A DNA stretch of 48,826 nt from an uncultured Pelagibacteraceae bacterium (GTDB lineage: Bacteria > Pseudomonadota > Alphaproteobacteria > Pelagibacterales > Pelagibacteraceae): contig CACIKS010000006.1 in the NCBI GenBank assembly GCA_902587295.1, positions 1 through 48,826 on the forward strand. The letters are read 5' to 3'. Below the pieces are notes generated by a model. The model did not search any database. It was not told the origin of the DNA and saw only the letters and a program-made list of their open reading frames with translations. Positions 26,339 through 36,038 of this stretch are shown in pieces (the first letter of the stretch is position 1; each line of letters opens with the position of its first letter). Both the position numbers and the translations under genes were made by a program.

Positions 26339-27655
26339 ATGTCGAATATTAAAAAAGATATTAGTGTTTACTATCAGGATTACTTTAATAAAAATTTATC
26401 TGATAGAGATCCAGATTTATACAAATCAATTAAAAACGAGCTTGATAGACAACAACAACACATTGAGCTAATTGCATCGGAAAATATAGTTTCAAAAGCA
26501 GTCCTAGATGCCCAAGGGTCAATTTTAACAAACAAATATGCCGAAGGTTATCCTGGAAAAAGGTATTACGGTGGATGCGAGTTCGTTGATAAAACGGAAG
26601 AACTTGCCCTTGAAAGAGTTAAAAAATTATTTAACAGCAAATATGCAAACGTTCAACCTCACTCTGGCGCACAAGCTAATGGTGCAGTCTATCTTGCTTT
26701 ATTAAATCCTGGAGATACAATTTTGGGTATGAGCTTAAATTCTGGAGGTCATTTAACTCATGGCGCAAAAGTTTCTCAATCTGGAAAATGGCTTAAATCT
26801 TTTCACTACGAAGTTGATAAAGAAACTGGTCTTATTGATTATGATCAAGTAAAGAAATTAGCCCAAGAACATAAACCAAAAATTTTAATTGCAGGTGGGA
26901 GCGCATATTCTCGTATAATTGATTTTAAAAAATTTAGAGAGATAGCTGATAGTGTTAACGCTTACCTAATGGTTGATATGGCGCATTTTTCAGGTTTGGT
27001 TGCAGGCAAAGGTTATCCTAATCCAGTTGAGTATGCTGATGTCGTTACATCTACAACACACAAAGTTCTTAGAGGAGGAAGAGGAGGAATTATTTTAACA
27101 AATAGAGAGGATTTGTACAAAAAATTTAATTCAGCTGTTTTTCCCGGATATCAGGGTGGTCCTTTAATGCATGTTATAGCAGCCAAAGCCGCTTCATTTC
27201 ATGAAGCTTTGCAACCAAGTTTCAGAGAATATATTAAATCAGTAATATCAAATGCAAAGATCTTATCAGAGACACTTAAAAATAATGGTTTTAAAATATT
27301 TTCTGGAGGCACTGATACACATTTAATGTTGGTAGATTTAAGACCATTTAAGGTTACTGGTAAAGCTGCCGAGGTTAGTTTAGGCAAGTCAAATATTACC
27401 TGTAATAAAAATGGTATACCATTTGATAAGGAAAAAATGACTGTTACCTCAGGTATTAGACTTGGATCTCAAGCAGCAACAACTCGAGGATTTGGATTAA
27501 ATGAATTTAAAAAAGTTGGTGAGTTAATTACAAAAGTAATAAAAGGTTTGTCAGAAAATCCTGAAGATAATAGTAAAATTGAATCAGAAGTTAGAAAAGA
27601 AGTGATTGAACTTTGTTCAAAATTTCCTATATATAATCACTTGTTTAAAAATTAA
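26339..27655 (+). CDS. glyA: serine hydroxymethyltransferase
   Basis: PLP enzyme interconverting serine plus tetrahydrofolate with glycine plus methylene-tetrahydrofolate, the main source of one-carbon units. The 438-residue protein has [16 protein letters not shown], the [15 protein letters not shown] region, and the PLP-binding lysine in [15 protein letters not shown]. All family segments are intact and length is normal. It follows rpiB and precedes nrdR by 3 bases. No glycine riboswitch is visible upstream, consistent with its position inside an operon. Confidence 0.98.
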   Translation: MSNIKKDISVYYQDYFNKNLSDRDPDLYKSIKNELDRQQQHIELIASENIVSKAVLDAQGSILTNKYAEGYPGKRYYGGCEFVDKTEELALERVKKLFNSKYANVQPHSGAQANGAVYLALLNPGDTILGMSLNSGGHLTHGAKVSQSGKWLKSFHYEVDKETGLIDYDQVKKLAQEHKPKILIAGGSAYSRIIDFKKFREIADSVNAYLMVDMAHFSGLVAGKGYPNPVEYADVVTSTTHKVLRGGRGGIILTNREDLYKKFNSAVFPGYQGGPLMHVIAAKAASFHEALQPSFREYIKSVISNAKILSETLKNNGFKIFSGGTDTHLMLVDLRPFKVTGKAAEVSLGKSNITCNKNGIPFDKEKMTVTSGIRLGSQAATTRGFGLNEFKKVGELITKVIKGLSENPEDNSKIESEVRKEVIELCSKFPIYNHLFKN

Positions 27656-27658
27656 TTT

Positions 27659-28123
27659 ATGCTTTGTCCATTTTGCAGAGAAAAAGACACTTCAGTTGTA
27701 GATTCAAGGCCAACGGAGGATGGTACAGCAATAAGAAGAAGAAGATTTTGTAATTGTAGTGGAGGTCAGAGATTCACAACATTCGAAAGAGTTCAATTTC
27801 GAGAATTAACTGTTATAAAAAGGAATGGTCGAAGAACTCCATTTGATCGAGAAAAATTAGCTAAATCTTTTTTTACTGCATTAAAAAAGAGACCAATAGA
27901 CTCTGATACAACAGAGAAAGTGATCTCAAGAATTTCAAGAGAACTCGAGGAAATGGGTCAATCTGAAATTCAGTCGAATGTTATAGGTAAAAAAGTTATG
28001 GACACATTAAAGGAACTAGATAAAGTTGCGTATATCCGATTTGCTTCAGTATATACAAATTTCAAAGAGGTAGGTGACTTTGGAGAATATATTGAGGAAC
28101 TTGATGGGAAACCTAAAAAATAA
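27659..28123 (+). CDS. nrdR: transcriptional repressor NrdR
   Basis: Nucleotide-sensing repressor of ribonucleotide reductase genes. The 154-residue protein has an N-terminal zinc ribbon ([20 protein letters not shown], then [18 protein letters not shown]) and an ATP-cone domain ([17 protein letters not shown] onward). The second metal half-site is odd. The family norm is C-x-x-C-G-x-RFTTF, but here it is [12 protein letters not shown], one residue longer and with only one residue between the cysteines. No NrdR box was searched for, and no nrd genes are in the window. It overlaps the ribD start by 20 bases. Confidence 0.94.
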   Translation: MLCPFCREKDTSVVDSRPTEDGTAIRRRRFCNCSGGQRFTTFERVQFRELTVIKRNGRRTPFDREKLAKSFFTALKKRPIDSDTTEKVISRISRELEEMGQSEIQSNVIGKKVMDTLKELDKVAYIRFASVYTNFKEVGDFGEYIEELDGKPKK

Positions 28124-29198
28124 AAATAAATCTAAGCATAACTATTTTTTATCACTCGCCTTTGAAGAAGCTAAAAAAAATCTAGGTTCAACAAAAACCA
28201 ACCCTTCCGTAGGATGCATTGTTGAAAGAGAAGGCACTGTGTTATCTTCTGGATGTACATCATTTAATGGAAGGCCCCACGCTGAATTTAATGCTTTAAA
28301 TGTAAAAAAAAATTTTAAAAATGCAAATATATATACAACTTTAGAACCTTGTACTCATTTTGGTCAAACACCACCTTGTACAGATATAATTATAAAAAAA
28401 AAAATTAAAAAAATTTTTTATTCAGCCATAGATCCTGACTCAAGAACGAAAAATAAATTGAAAAAAAAACTTAAAAATAAAAATATTTATATCAAAGGAT
28501 CAATTCTAAAAAAAGAGGGACTTAATTTCTATAAAAGTTATTATTTGCAACACAATTCAGATCTACCTTTAATTGATGCAAAAATAGCAATTTCAAGAGA
28601 TTATTATACTAAAAATCTTAAAAAAAAATGGATCACAAACTTTTATTCAAGATCAAGAGCCCAGTTACTCAGGTCTATGTACAATTGTATAATTTCAACA
28701 TCAAAATCAATAAATGATGACAACTCTTTGCTCGACTGTAGAATTAAAGGTTTAGAAAAAAAAAGCCCAGATCTTGTTATATTAGATAGAAACTTAAAAT
28801 TGAAGAAAAAATTAAATTTACTTATGAAAAGAAAAAATAGAAAAATATATTTGTATACTTGTTCCGAAAATAAAAAAAAAATATCTTTTTTTAAACGAAA
28901 TGGAATTAAAATAATTAAGTTTAAATCATTAAACAATAAAAAGGATTTAATAAATTTATTCTTAATTTTGAAAAAGAAGGGATACTCAAGAATTTTTATT
29001 GAATCAGGTCTTACATTGCTTAATATTTTAATTAAATATAAATTTTTAAAAAATATATTTATATTTAAATCAGGTAACAAGTTAATGAAATATGGAACTA
29101 ATTTTTCTAACTATAATTTAATTAAAAAAATAAATCTTAAAAATATAATTAATGTTAATTTATTTGGCGATAAACTTTATAAAGAAAGATTAAGATAA
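28104..29198 (+). CDS. ribD: bifunctional riboflavin deaminase/reductase RibD
   Basis: Carries out two consecutive steps of riboflavin synthesis: deamination of the pyrimidine intermediate, then NADPH-dependent reduction of its ribosyl side chain. I start it at the ATG at 28104 (364 residues), because GAGGA at 28094-28098 is well placed; a GTG at 28074 would add ten residues inside nrdR. The deaminase zinc site is [10 protein letters not shown] plus [14 protein letters not shown]. The reductase half (from about residue 145) is recognisable by [10 protein letters not shown] and DDNSLLDCR, but is divergent and lysine-rich. It is followed directly by riboflavin synthase. Confidence 0.93.
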   Translation: MGNLKNKNKSKHNYFLSLAFEEAKKNLGSTKTNPSVGCIVEREGTVLSSGCTSFNGRPHAEFNALNVKKNFKNANIYTTLEPCTHFGQTPPCTDIIIKKKIKKIFYSAIDPDSRTKNKLKKKLKNKNIYIKGSILKKEGLNFYKSYYLQHNSDLPLIDAKIAISRDYYTKNLKKKWITNFYSRSRAQLLRSMYNCIISTSKSINDDNSLLDCRIKGLEKKSPDLVILDRNLKLKKKLNLLMKRKNRKIYLYTCSENKKKISFFKRNGIKIIKFKSLNNKKDLINLFLILKKKGYSRIFIESGLTLLNILIKYKFLKNIFIFKSGNKLMKYGTNFSNYNLIKKINLKNIINVNLFGDKLYKERLR

Positions 29199-29794
29199 TG
29201 TTTAATGGAATTGTTTATAATAAAGGATATATAAAAAGTATTAAAAAAAGCTCGAGATATGTTCAAGGTAGTTTAGTTATTGAAATTACCTCAAATATCT
29301 CATTCAAAAAATCTGATATTGGAGAATCAGTTTGTTGTGATGGTGTATGTTTGACCCTAATAAGAATTAAAAAGAAATCTTTTCTTTTTTATCTATCTAA
29401 AGAAACCTTGAATAGATCAAATTTTAAAAATGCCAAAGTTGGTAAACTTATAAATATTGAAAAATCACTCCATCATGGAAAAAAAATTTCTGGCCACTAT
29501 ATCCAAGGCCACGTTGACACAACATCTTTTGTCAAAAATATAAAAATTATTGATAGATCCTGGAATGTTATTTTTTCGCTTGATAAAAAATCAGCTAAAT
29601 TTGTTGTTGAAAAAGGTTCGATCTCCATCAATGGTGTTTCTTTAACAATCTCAAAGGTAAGATCAAACAGTTTTCAAATTACAATAATTCCACATACTTT
29701 AAAACTTACTAATTTAATTAACTTAAAAAGAGGTGACATAGTAAATGTAGAATTTGATATAATTGGAAAATACTTAAACAACATTTATAATTAA
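29198..29794 (+). CDS. ribE: riboflavin synthase alpha subunit
   Basis: Dismutates two 6,7-dimethyl-8-ribityllumazine molecules to riboflavin. The 198-residue protein consists of two homologous lumazine-binding barrels. The first has [12 protein letters not shown] and SVCCDGVCLTLIRI; the second has SGHYIQGHVDTT and GSISINGVSLTIS. The C-terminal helix is present (GDIVNVEFDIIGKYL). It shares one base with ribD and is followed after 4 bases by ribB. Some nomenclatures call this gene ribC. Confidence 0.96.
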   Translation: MFNGIVYNKGYIKSIKKSSRYVQGSLVIEITSNISFKKSDIGESVCCDGVCLTLIRIKKKSFLFYLSKETLNRSNFKNAKVGKLINIEKSLHHGKKISGHYIQGHVDTTSFVKNIKIIDRSWNVIFSLDKKSAKFVVEKGSISINGVSLTISKVRSNSFQITIIPHTLKLTNLINLKRGDIVNVEFDIIGKYLNNIYN

Positions 29795-29798
29795 TCAA

Positions 29799-30857
29799 AT
29801 GAAAAACAATTCATCTACCATCAAACAAATTATTAAAGATGCTAAAAATGGAAAAATGTTTATCTTAGTAGATAATAAAGATAGAGAGAACGAGGGTGAT
29901 TTAGTAGTTCCAGCTTCAAAAATAAATCCAAAAAAAATTAATTTTATGGCAAAACATGGAAGAGGATTAATATGTTTGGCTCTTACTTCTAATAAAGTAA
30001 AAAAATTAAATTTACCCCTAATGTCATTGATAAATAAGTCCAGAACACAAACGGCTTTTACGGTTTCAATTGAGTCAAAAAAAGGTATTTCAACTGGAAT
30101 ATCTGCTTATGATAGATCAAAAACTATTAAGGTGGCTATCAAATCTTCATCAACTAAAAAAGATATAGTCTCCCCTGGTCACGTCTTTCCACTTGTAGCA
30201 AAAAATGGTGGTGTTCTTGAGAGGGCAGGTCACACAGAGGCATCAATAGATATTTCTAAACTGGCAAAACTAAATCCTAGCGCTGTGATTTGCGAAGTGA
30301 TGAATGAGGATGGCACAATGGCAAGATATAACGATTTAATACCATTTGCAAAAAAACATAAATTAAGAATAGCTAAAATTGAAGATTTAATATCGTACAG
30401 ATTAAAAAATGAGAGACTAATAAAAATATTATCTACAAAAAAAATTAAGATTAAAAAATTTGGAAATTTTGATATAAAAATATTTAAAAATAAATTAGAC
30501 GGTTCTGAACATTATGCCTTAGTAAAGGGTAGATTTAATCAAAATAAAGCATCAAGAGTAAGGGTAATTTCTACAAGTATACCGAATAGTTTTTTTAATT
30601 TTAATAAAAATATTTTTAAAAATTCATTAAAATATCTCAATAGGTTTAATAATTTTGCTTTAATACTTGTTAAGGGATCAAATACAGGTCCACAATCTTC
30701 AGAAAATAGCAGCATATTAAGATATTATGGTGTAGGAGCTCAAATAATTAAAGAATTAAAAATTAAAAATATGATATTAGTTTCAAGATCAAAAAAACGT
30801 ATTATTGCTTTAAAGGGTTATGGTATAAAAATTACTAAACAAGAAATTATTAAATGA
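29799..30857 (+). CDS. ribB: 3,4-dihydroxy-2-butanone-4-phosphate synthase with degenerate GTP cyclohydrolase II-like domain
   Basis: The N-terminal about 205 residues are a RibB domain making the four-carbon riboflavin precursor from ribulose-5-phosphate: FILVDNKDRENEGDLVVPAS, GLICLALT and RAGHTEASIDISKLA are all present. The C-terminal about 145 residues align with GTP cyclohydrolase II only as a remnant. The zinc-binding CDCG region is missing: where VRVHSECLTGD is expected there is VRVISTSIPNSFF, and no cysteine cluster follows. The ending (RYYGVGAQII then GYGIKI) still resembles the family. So it is probably RibB-active only, and RibA must be supplied elsewhere. It overlaps ribH by 4 bases. 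Confidence 0.92.
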   Translation: MKNNSSTIKQIIKDAKNGKMFILVDNKDRENEGDLVVPASKINPKKINFMAKHGRGLICLALTSNKVKKLNLPLMSLINKSRTQTAFTVSIESKKGISTGISAYDRSKTIKVAIKSSSTKKDIVSPGHVFPLVAKNGGVLERAGHTEASIDISKLAKLNPSAVICEVMNEDGTMARYNDLIPFAKKHKLRIAKIEDLISYRLKNERLIKILSTKKIKIKKFGNFDIKIFKNKLDGSEHYALVKGRFNQNKASRVRVISTSIPNSFFNFNKNIFKNSLKYLNRFNNFALILVKGSNTGPQSSENSSILRYYGVGAQIIKELKIKNMILVSRSKKRIIALKGYGIKITKQEIIK

Positions 30858-31249
30858 AATTCAAAATTTGCATAGTTATATCAACATATAATAACGATAT
30901 TACTGAAAATTTGTATCTTAATGCAAAAAAAGAATTAGATAAATTTTCACTAAAAAAAATAGATATTGTTAAAGTTCCAGGATCATTTGAAATACCAGTA
31001 GTCATATCAAAACTTGCAAAAAAATATGATGGATTTATTGCAATAGGCTGCGTTATTAAAGGCGAAACAGCTAATTTTGATTTAATTTCAAAAGCAATAA
31101 CAAATGGAATTATGGAAATATCTATTAGTCAAAAAAAACCAATAGGAAATGCAGTAATTACATCTTTTAATAGAGAGCAAGCTTTAAAAAGATTTAATAG
31201 AGGAAAAGAAGCAGCTCAAGCGATCCTGGAAGTTTTAAAAATAAAATAA
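30854..31249 (+). CDS. ribH: 6,7-dimethyl-8-ribityllumazine synthase
   Basis: Joins the pyrimidine intermediate from RibD with the RibB product. The 131-residue protein has the conserved strand-loop PGSFEIPVVISKLAKKYDG (about residues 41-59) and the IGCVIKGETANFDLI segment. The NGIMEIS helix is present, as is the C-terminal IGNAVITSFNREQAL with GKEAAQAILE. It is slightly shorter than the typical 150-160 residues, mainly at the N-terminus. It lies between ribB and nusB with overlaps of 4 bases and 1 base. Confidence 0.95.
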   Translation: MKFKICIVISTYNNDITENLYLNAKKELDKFSLKKIDIVKVPGSFEIPVVISKLAKKYDGFIAIGCVIKGETANFDLISKAITNGIMEISISQKKPIGNAVITSFNREQALKRFNRGKEAAQAILEVLKIK

Positions 31250-31650
31250 TGAATGAAGCAAATTTAGATGCAAATCCTAGGATAATTGTTGTACAAAAAC
31301 TATACGGATATTTCTTAAATAAAGAAACTGAAATTTCTTACCCAAAACACCGATATAAAAAATTTATTAAGGATACAGTTTCAGGCACAATCGAAAGGGA
31401 AGAACTTCTACTTGAAAACTTAAAAACAATATTACAAAATGAGTTTAACCCATCTCGAACTGATCTTATACTTAAACTAATGATTCTTTCAGCCACTTTT
31501 GAGCTTATGTTCACACACAAAACGCCTATTAAAGTGATTGTTAGTGAATATGTTAAAATTTCAGATTTTTTTTTAGAAAGTGCTCATAAAGCCTATTTAA
31601 ATGCGATTTTAGATAAAATTTCAAAAAATGTTAGGAAAGATAGCGAATAA
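31249..31650 (+). CDS. nusB: transcription antitermination protein NusB
   Basis: Helical RNA-binding factor that, with NusE/S10, binds boxA during rRNA antitermination. The 133-residue protein has the N-terminal PRIIVVQKLYGYFLN and the helices around LILKLMILSATFELMF. The conserved C-terminal block is TPIKVIVSEYVKISDFF. ribH-nusB adjacency is widespread in bacteria and supports the call. It shares one base with ribH. A 69-base gap follows before hppA. Confidence 0.93.
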   Translation: MNEANLDANPRIIVVQKLYGYFLNKETEISYPKHRYKKFIKDTVSGTIEREELLLENLKTILQNEFNPSRTDLILKLMILSATFELMFTHKTPIKVIVSEYVKISDFFLESAHKAYLNAILDKISKNVRKDSE

Positions 31651-31719
31651 TTTCTTGCCTTTTACTTATTTTTTTGGCAACTTTCCTTTTTTTAAACGAT
31701 CATAAGTGGAGATGCATCA

Positions 31720-33810
31720 TTGGAAAATTTATATTTAATAATATTAGTCGGAATTTTAGCTGTTGTTTATAGTTACTTTTTAAGCAAACAAATTATTTCA
31801 TCTAGCCCTGGTAATGATAAAATGCAAGAAATTGCAGAAGCAATACAAATTGGCGCAAAAGCATACTTAAACAGACAGTATAAAACTATAGCAATTGTTG
31901 GTGTGGTAGTTTTGTTAATTATAAGTTATTTTTTTAGTTTACTAGTTGGCCTTGGTTATCTCATAGGTGCTTTACTATCAGGTGTTGCTGGTTATATAGG
32001 AATGTTAATTTCTGTTCAGGCAAATGTTAGAACTGCCGAAGCATCAAGAACAAGTTTACAAAAAGGATTAACAATGGCCTTTAAATCTGGAGCAATAACT
32101 GGTCTGTTAGTAGCTGGTTTAGCTTTATTAGCGATTTCAATTTATTACTGGATGCTGGTATCTTTTGATATAGACAGCAGGGAATTAATAAACGCTCTAA
32201 TTGCTCTAGGATTTGGAGCCTCTTTAATTTCTATTTTTGCAAGGCTTGGAGGCGGTATTTTTACCAAAGGTGCTGATGTTGGTGCTGACTTAGTTGGAAA
32301 AGTTGAAGCAGGGATACCCGAAGATGATCCAAGGAATCCTGCGGTTATAGCTGACAACGTTGGAGATAATGTCGGCGATTGTGCTGGAATGGCAGCAGAT
32401 CTATTTGAAACATATGCTGTCACGATTGTTGCAACAATGGTTCTTGCATCGATATTCTTCCAAGGAAATACGGGGATGATGATCTATCCATTAGCTATTG
32501 GAGGAGGTTGTATTATCGCTTCAATAATTGGAACCTTTTTTGTTAAACTTGGTAAAAGTAAAAATATTATGGGGGCTCTTTACAAAGGGTTTATTGTTAC
32601 GGCAATAATTTCTTTAATATTACTTTATCCAATTACATCTAGTATTATTGGTTTAGAAAATTCCTTTAGTGTCGGAGATAAAAGTTTTACCGGATTCGAT
32701 TTGTATTATTGTGGGGTTATTGGTTTGGTAGTAACAGGCTTGATTATTTGGGTTACTGAATATTATACAGGGACCAATTATAGACCAGTAAGAAGTGTTG
32801 CCAAATCTTCAACTACTGGACATGGCACAAACGTAATTCAAGGTTTGGCGGTTTCAATGGAAGCTACTGCTTTACCAGCATTAATAATTGTAGCAGGAAT
32901 AATTGCTACAAATGAATTAGCAGGATTATTTGGTATAGCAATAGCGGTCACAGCGATGTTAGCTTTGACAGGAATGGTAGTCGCTTTAGATGCGTACGGT
33001 CCTGTAACAGATAATGCAGGCGGAATAGCTGAAATGTCAAAACTACCAAAGAAAGTTAGAAAAACTACTGATGCCCTTGATGCTGTCGGAAACACAACAA
33101 AAGCGGTAACCAAAGGTTATGCAATTGGTTCAGCCGGTCTCGGAGCTTTAGTTCTTTTTGCTGCTTATACAGAAGATATTAAATTTTTTTCAACAGTATC
33201 TGGTTCTGCTTTAGAGGGAATAAATGTGAGTTTTGATTTGTCGAATCCATTTGTTGTTATAGGTTTATTAGTTGGTGGAATGCTACCTTATTTGTTTGGA
33301 TCTATGGGAATGCAAGCTGTAGGTAGGGCGGGAGGCGCTGTTGTTATTGAGGTTAGAAGACAATTCAAAAAAATTCCAGGAATTATGAAAGGCAAAAGAA
33401 AACCTGATTATGGAAGATTAGTTGATTTACTAACAAAAGCTGCAATAAAGGAAATGATTATTCCCTCACTACTTCCAGTTCTCTCACCAATAGTTTTATA
33501 TTTAATTATTTATCAAATAGGTGGACTAGAAGCCGCGCTATCATCTGTTGGAGCAATGTTGTTAGGAGTTATTGTTACAGGTTTATTTGTAGCAATATCG
33601 ATGACCGCTGGGGGAGGAGCTTGGGATAATGCCAAAAAATACATTGAAGACGGAAATTATGGTGGCAAAGGTTCCGAGTCTCACAAAGCAGCTGTAACCG
33701 GAGATACTGTAGGGGATCCATACAAAGATACAGCAGGACCAGCTGTAAACCCAATGATAAAAATAACTAATATAGTTGCACTTTTACTTTTAGCTGTTAT
33801 ATCACATTAA
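31720..33810 (+). CDS. hppA: membrane proton-pumping inorganic pyrophosphatase (K+-independent type)
   Basis: Couples pyrophosphate hydrolysis to proton export across the inner membrane. The 696-residue protein has about sixteen membrane segments. The substrate loops are [20 protein letters not shown] followed by [34 protein letters not shown], and the C-terminal [30 protein letters not shown] has lysine where K+-dependent enzymes have alanine, so it should be K+-independent. The start is TTG at 31720, supported by GGAG at 31708-31711. Such pumps conserve energy from biosynthetic pyrophosphate. Confidence 0.97.
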   Translation: MENLYLIILVGILAVVYSYFLSKQIISSSPGNDKMQEIAEAIQIGAKAYLNRQYKTIAIVGVVVLLIISYFFSLLVGLGYLIGALLSGVAGYIGMLISVQANVRTAEASRTSLQKGLTMAFKSGAITGLLVAGLALLAISIYYWMLVSFDIDSRELINALIALGFGASLISIFARLGGGIFTKGADVGADLVGKVEAGIPEDDPRNPAVIADNVGDNVGDCAGMAADLFETYAVTIVATMVLASIFFQGNTGMMIYPLAIGGGCIIASIIGTFFVKLGKSKNIMGALYKGFIVTAIISLILLYPITSSIIGLENSFSVGDKSFTGFDLYYCGVIGLVVTGLIIWVTEYYTGTNYRPVRSVAKSSTTGHGTNVIQGLAVSMEATALPALIIVAGIIATNELAGLFGIAIAVTAMLALTGMVVALDAYGPVTDNAGGIAEMSKLPKKVRKTTDALDAVGNTTKAVTKGYAIGSAGLGALVLFAAYTEDIKFFSTVSGSALEGINVSFDLSNPFVVIGLLVGGMLPYLFGSMGMQAVGRAGGAVVIEVRRQFKKIPGIMKGKRKPDYGRLVDLLTKAAIKEMIIPSLLPVLSPIVLYLIIYQIGGLEAALSSVGAMLLGVIVTGLFVAISMTAGGGAWDNAKKYIEDGNYGGKGSESHKAAVTGDTVGDPYKDTAGPAVNPMIKITNIVALLLLAVISH

Positions 33811-33818
33811 AAATTTAA

Positions 33819-34301
33819 TTAATCTTTTTTGAGACCTTTTCCCTGATTCATTTTTTTAACCAAACTAGATAAAAAAGAATTCAAAAAACTTCCTTTTTTT
33901 ACAGCGTTATCAGTAACTTCTTTTTCGAATTTATGATTATTCATTTTATTTTTATCATAAAAAAGTTTCTGCTCTAATACTCCATATTTATCAAATTTTA
34001 CAACCAAAACGTTGTTATTTAATAAAATATTCTTTCCTAATCTTGCCATACTCCCTCTTGTTCTTGTTCTTTCAATATAAAGCCAAGTGTTTTTTTCACT
34101 TATGGACCTCACGTGTGGTTCGCCCAGTACATTAATAACATCATTTTTGTTGCTTTCATTGGGTTTAAGTAAAGCCTCTCTTTTCTCAAGGAAAATAATA
34201 CCATGACTTTTTATCACTTTATTCTTTTGACAATTAGTTAGAAAAATAGATAGAAATAATATAAGTAAAAAATTTATATGTTTGCTTTTTATAAAAAACA
34301 T
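33819..34301 (-). CDS. bamE: outer-membrane assembly lipoprotein BamE (SmpA/OmlA family)
   Basis: A 160-residue predicted lipoprotein of the beta-barrel assembly machinery. The N-terminus is basic and hydrophobic and ends in a lipobox LTNC, with the lipidated cysteine at residue 24. The core SmpA/OmlA pattern is LLKPNESNKNDVINVLGEP (about residues 45-63), followed by TWLYIERTRTRGSMA and VVKFDKYGVL. The lysine-rich C-terminal part is poorly conserved. Its ATG lies inside the start of the divergent chaperone gene, a 24-base overlap of 5' ends. Confidence 0.88.
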   Translation of the reverse strand: MFFIKSKHINFLLILFLSIFLTNCQKNKVIKSHGIIFLEKREALLKPNESNKNDVINVLGEPHVRSISEKNTWLYIERTRTRGSMARLGKNILLNNNVLVVKFDKYGVLEQKLFYDKNKMNNHKFEKEVTDNAVKKGSFLNSFLSSLVKKMNQGKGLKKD

Positions 34302-34781
34302 AATGATAAACTTTACAATAAATTAGTTGAATTATCACGAAATAAATTCTTTTACAGGCAATTAAAATTACCAGATACTTTCGAAACACGAGCTGTATTA
34401 ATTTTTTTTCACCTTGCAATTATTTTAAAGATCAATAAGAAAAAAAAAGGAAAAGAAACATTACAGATAATATTTGACAATATTTTTAAAAATATAGAAA
34501 CAAATATACGTGAGCTTTCTTATGGAGACACTAAAGTAAACAAAACTATGAAAAGTTTAAGTAAAATTTTTTACGATATTTTATATAATCTTGATAAAAA
34601 AGATTTTATTTCTTTTGAGAATAACTCCTATTTAATTAATAAATATTTTTATGTAAAAATTGAAAATGATCGAGATAAAACTACTAAATTAGCCAAATAT
34701 CTAGATGAATTTCAAAATTTTTGTTTTGATTTAGACATCAATAGTGTGTTAAACGGTTCTTTAAACTTTAAATATAGGTAA
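34278..34781 (+). CDS. ubiquinol-cytochrome c chaperone family protein (CBP3-like)
   Basis: A 167-residue protein of the ubiquinol-cytochrome c chaperone family, related to mitochondrial Cbp3, which assists cytochrome b synthesis and bc1 complex assembly. The recognisable part is [20 protein letters not shown] followed by [18 protein letters not shown] (about residues 12-50). [15 protein letters not shown] matches the family G(V/D)..V...M pattern. The C-terminal half is divergent. The gene diverges from bamE, as in other alphaproteobacteria, and runs on to rpmF. Function in this organism is inferred from the family. Confidence 0.82.
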   Translation: MFAFYKKHNDKLYNKLVELSRNKFFYRQLKLPDTFETRAVLIFFHLAIILKINKKKKGKETLQIIFDNIFKNIETNIRELSYGDTKVNKTMKSLSKIFYDILYNLDKKDFISFENNSYLINKYFYVKIENDRDKTTKLAKYLDEFQNFCFDLDINSVLNGSLNFKYR

Positions 34782-34788
34782 TATTTCT

Positions 34789-34962
34789 ATGGCTGTTCCA
34801 AAACGAAAAACGTCTAAATCGAGAAGAAATAAAAGAAGGTCTCATCACAAGATAATTGGAACTAATATTGTAGAAGACAAAAAAAGTGGTGAATATCGTT
34901 TATCACATCATATTGATCTTAAAACAGGTTTCTACAATGGAAAAAAAATATTAGACAAATAG
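34789..34962 (+). CDS. rpmF: 50S ribosomal protein L32
   Basis: A 57-residue ribosomal protein with the family N-terminus [40 protein letters not shown] is the typical remainder. There are no cysteines, so this is a zinc-free L32. It starts 7 bases after the chaperone gene and precedes plsX by 23 bases, the widespread rpmF-plsX arrangement. Its small size means automatic gene finders can miss it. Confidence 0.96.
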   Translation: MAVPKRKTSKSRRNKRRSHHKIIGTNIVEDKKSGEYRLSHHIDLKTGFYNGKKILDK

Positions 34963-34985
34963 TCTAAAAACTAAAATAGATCATT

Positions 34986-36038
34986 ATGGCTGAACAGGTA
35001 AAAATTGCTATAGATTTAATGGGCGGAGAAAATTCACCCAATAAAACTCTAGAAGGTGCAGATTTATTTCTTAGTAGAAACAAAAATATCAAAGATCTTA
35101 AGTTTTATTTTTTTGGAGATGAAAATATAATTCAAGAAAAGTTAAAAAAGTATAAAAACCTAAATAATAATTACAAAATATTTAATACCGAGATAATTGT
35201 TTCAGATGAACTTTCACCAATATCGGCTTTAAAAAAAGGAAAAGATTCAAGTATGTGGAAAAGTATTCAAGCTCAAATAGATCATAAAGCAGATATAACA
35301 TTATCAGCAGGAAATACTGGAGTATTACTAGTTATGTCAAAAATGATTCTAAAAACATTAGAAAATGTCGACAAACCAGCATTAGCTGGTTTGTGGCCAA
35401 ATGAAAAAAATATGAATGTGGTTTTAGATCTTGGCGCAAATATAGACTGTAGTGAAAAAAACCTAATTGATTTCTCCGAGATGGGATCGGCTCTTTTTAA
35501 ATCGATCTTCCCTGATGATACACCAAAAGTTTCATTATTGAATATAGGTCTTGAAGAAATGAAAGGTACAGAACTATTAAAAACTACTTTTTTAAAATTA
35601 AAAGAAATTAGCAAATTAGGTGATTTTAAATTTAACGGTTACATAGAAGGAAATCAAATTACCAAAGGCGAATCTAACGTTATAGTTACAGATGGTTTTA
35701 CAGGTAATGTGGCACTCAAAACAGCAGAAGGAACAGCAAATTTTTTAACTCAAACTTTAAAAAAGAGTTTGTCTGAGAATTTATTGTCAAAGATATCAGT
35801 TATCTTTTCCTACTTTGCTATGAAAAAATTTAAAGAGAGATTAGATCCTCGAAAATACAACGGAGCTATTTTTTTAGGTTTAAACGGTCCCGTTGTCAAA
35901 AGCCATGGAGGAACAGATGCATTAGGTTTTTCTTATTCTATTGAGCTATGTTATAAAATCGCAAAAGGTAAATTAATTGAAAAAATCAAAAATAATTTAG
36001 GTCATATTAAAAGTTTAAATGATAAGGGACAATATTAG
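34986..36038 (+). CDS. plsX: phosphate acyltransferase PlsX
   Basis: Converts acyl-ACP and phosphate to acyl-phosphate, the substrate of PlsY encoded at 4861-5442. The 350-residue protein begins with IAIDLMGGENSPNKTLEGA. It has ADITLSAGNTGVLLVMSKM, the VVLDLGANIDC segment, and VTDGFTGNVALKTAEG. The C-terminal YNGAIFLGLNGPVVKSHGG is present. Length is complete. In related genomes fabH usually comes next; here the ihfA reading frame begins 20 bases before the plsX stop, so no room for fabH remains. Confidence 0.97.
   Translation: MAEQVKIAIDLMGGENSPNKTLEGADLFLSRNKNIKDLKFYFFGDENIIQEKLKKYKNLNNNYKIFNTEIIVSDELSPISALKKGKDSSMWKSIQAQIDHKADITLSAGNTGVLLVMSKMILKTLENVDKPALAGLWPNEKNMNVVLDLGANIDCSEKNLIDFSEMGSALFKSIFPDDTPKVSLLNIGLEEMKGTELLKTTFLKLKEISKLGDFKFNGYIEGNQITKGESNVIVTDGFTGNVALKTAEGTANFLTQTLKKSLSENLLSKISVIFSYFAMKKFKERLDPRKYNGAIFLGLNGPVVKSHGGTDALGFSYSIELCYKIAKGKLIEKIKNNLGHIKSLNDKGQY

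Noticed and set aside
28074-28103. RibD start at GTG 28074
   Set aside because: The ATG at 28104 has a well-placed GAGGA and a shorter overlap with nrdR. The extra residues are not like RibD.
31655-31680. TTGCC...GGCAA inverted repeat after nusB as a terminator
   Set aside because: The stem is only 5 base pairs with a 16-base loop. In this T-rich gap it is too weak to call.
34234-34419. Minus-strand frame upstream of bamE
   Set aside because: It overlaps both the bamE start and the chaperone gene, has no recognisable protein features, and appears to be a chance frame in AT-rich DNA.
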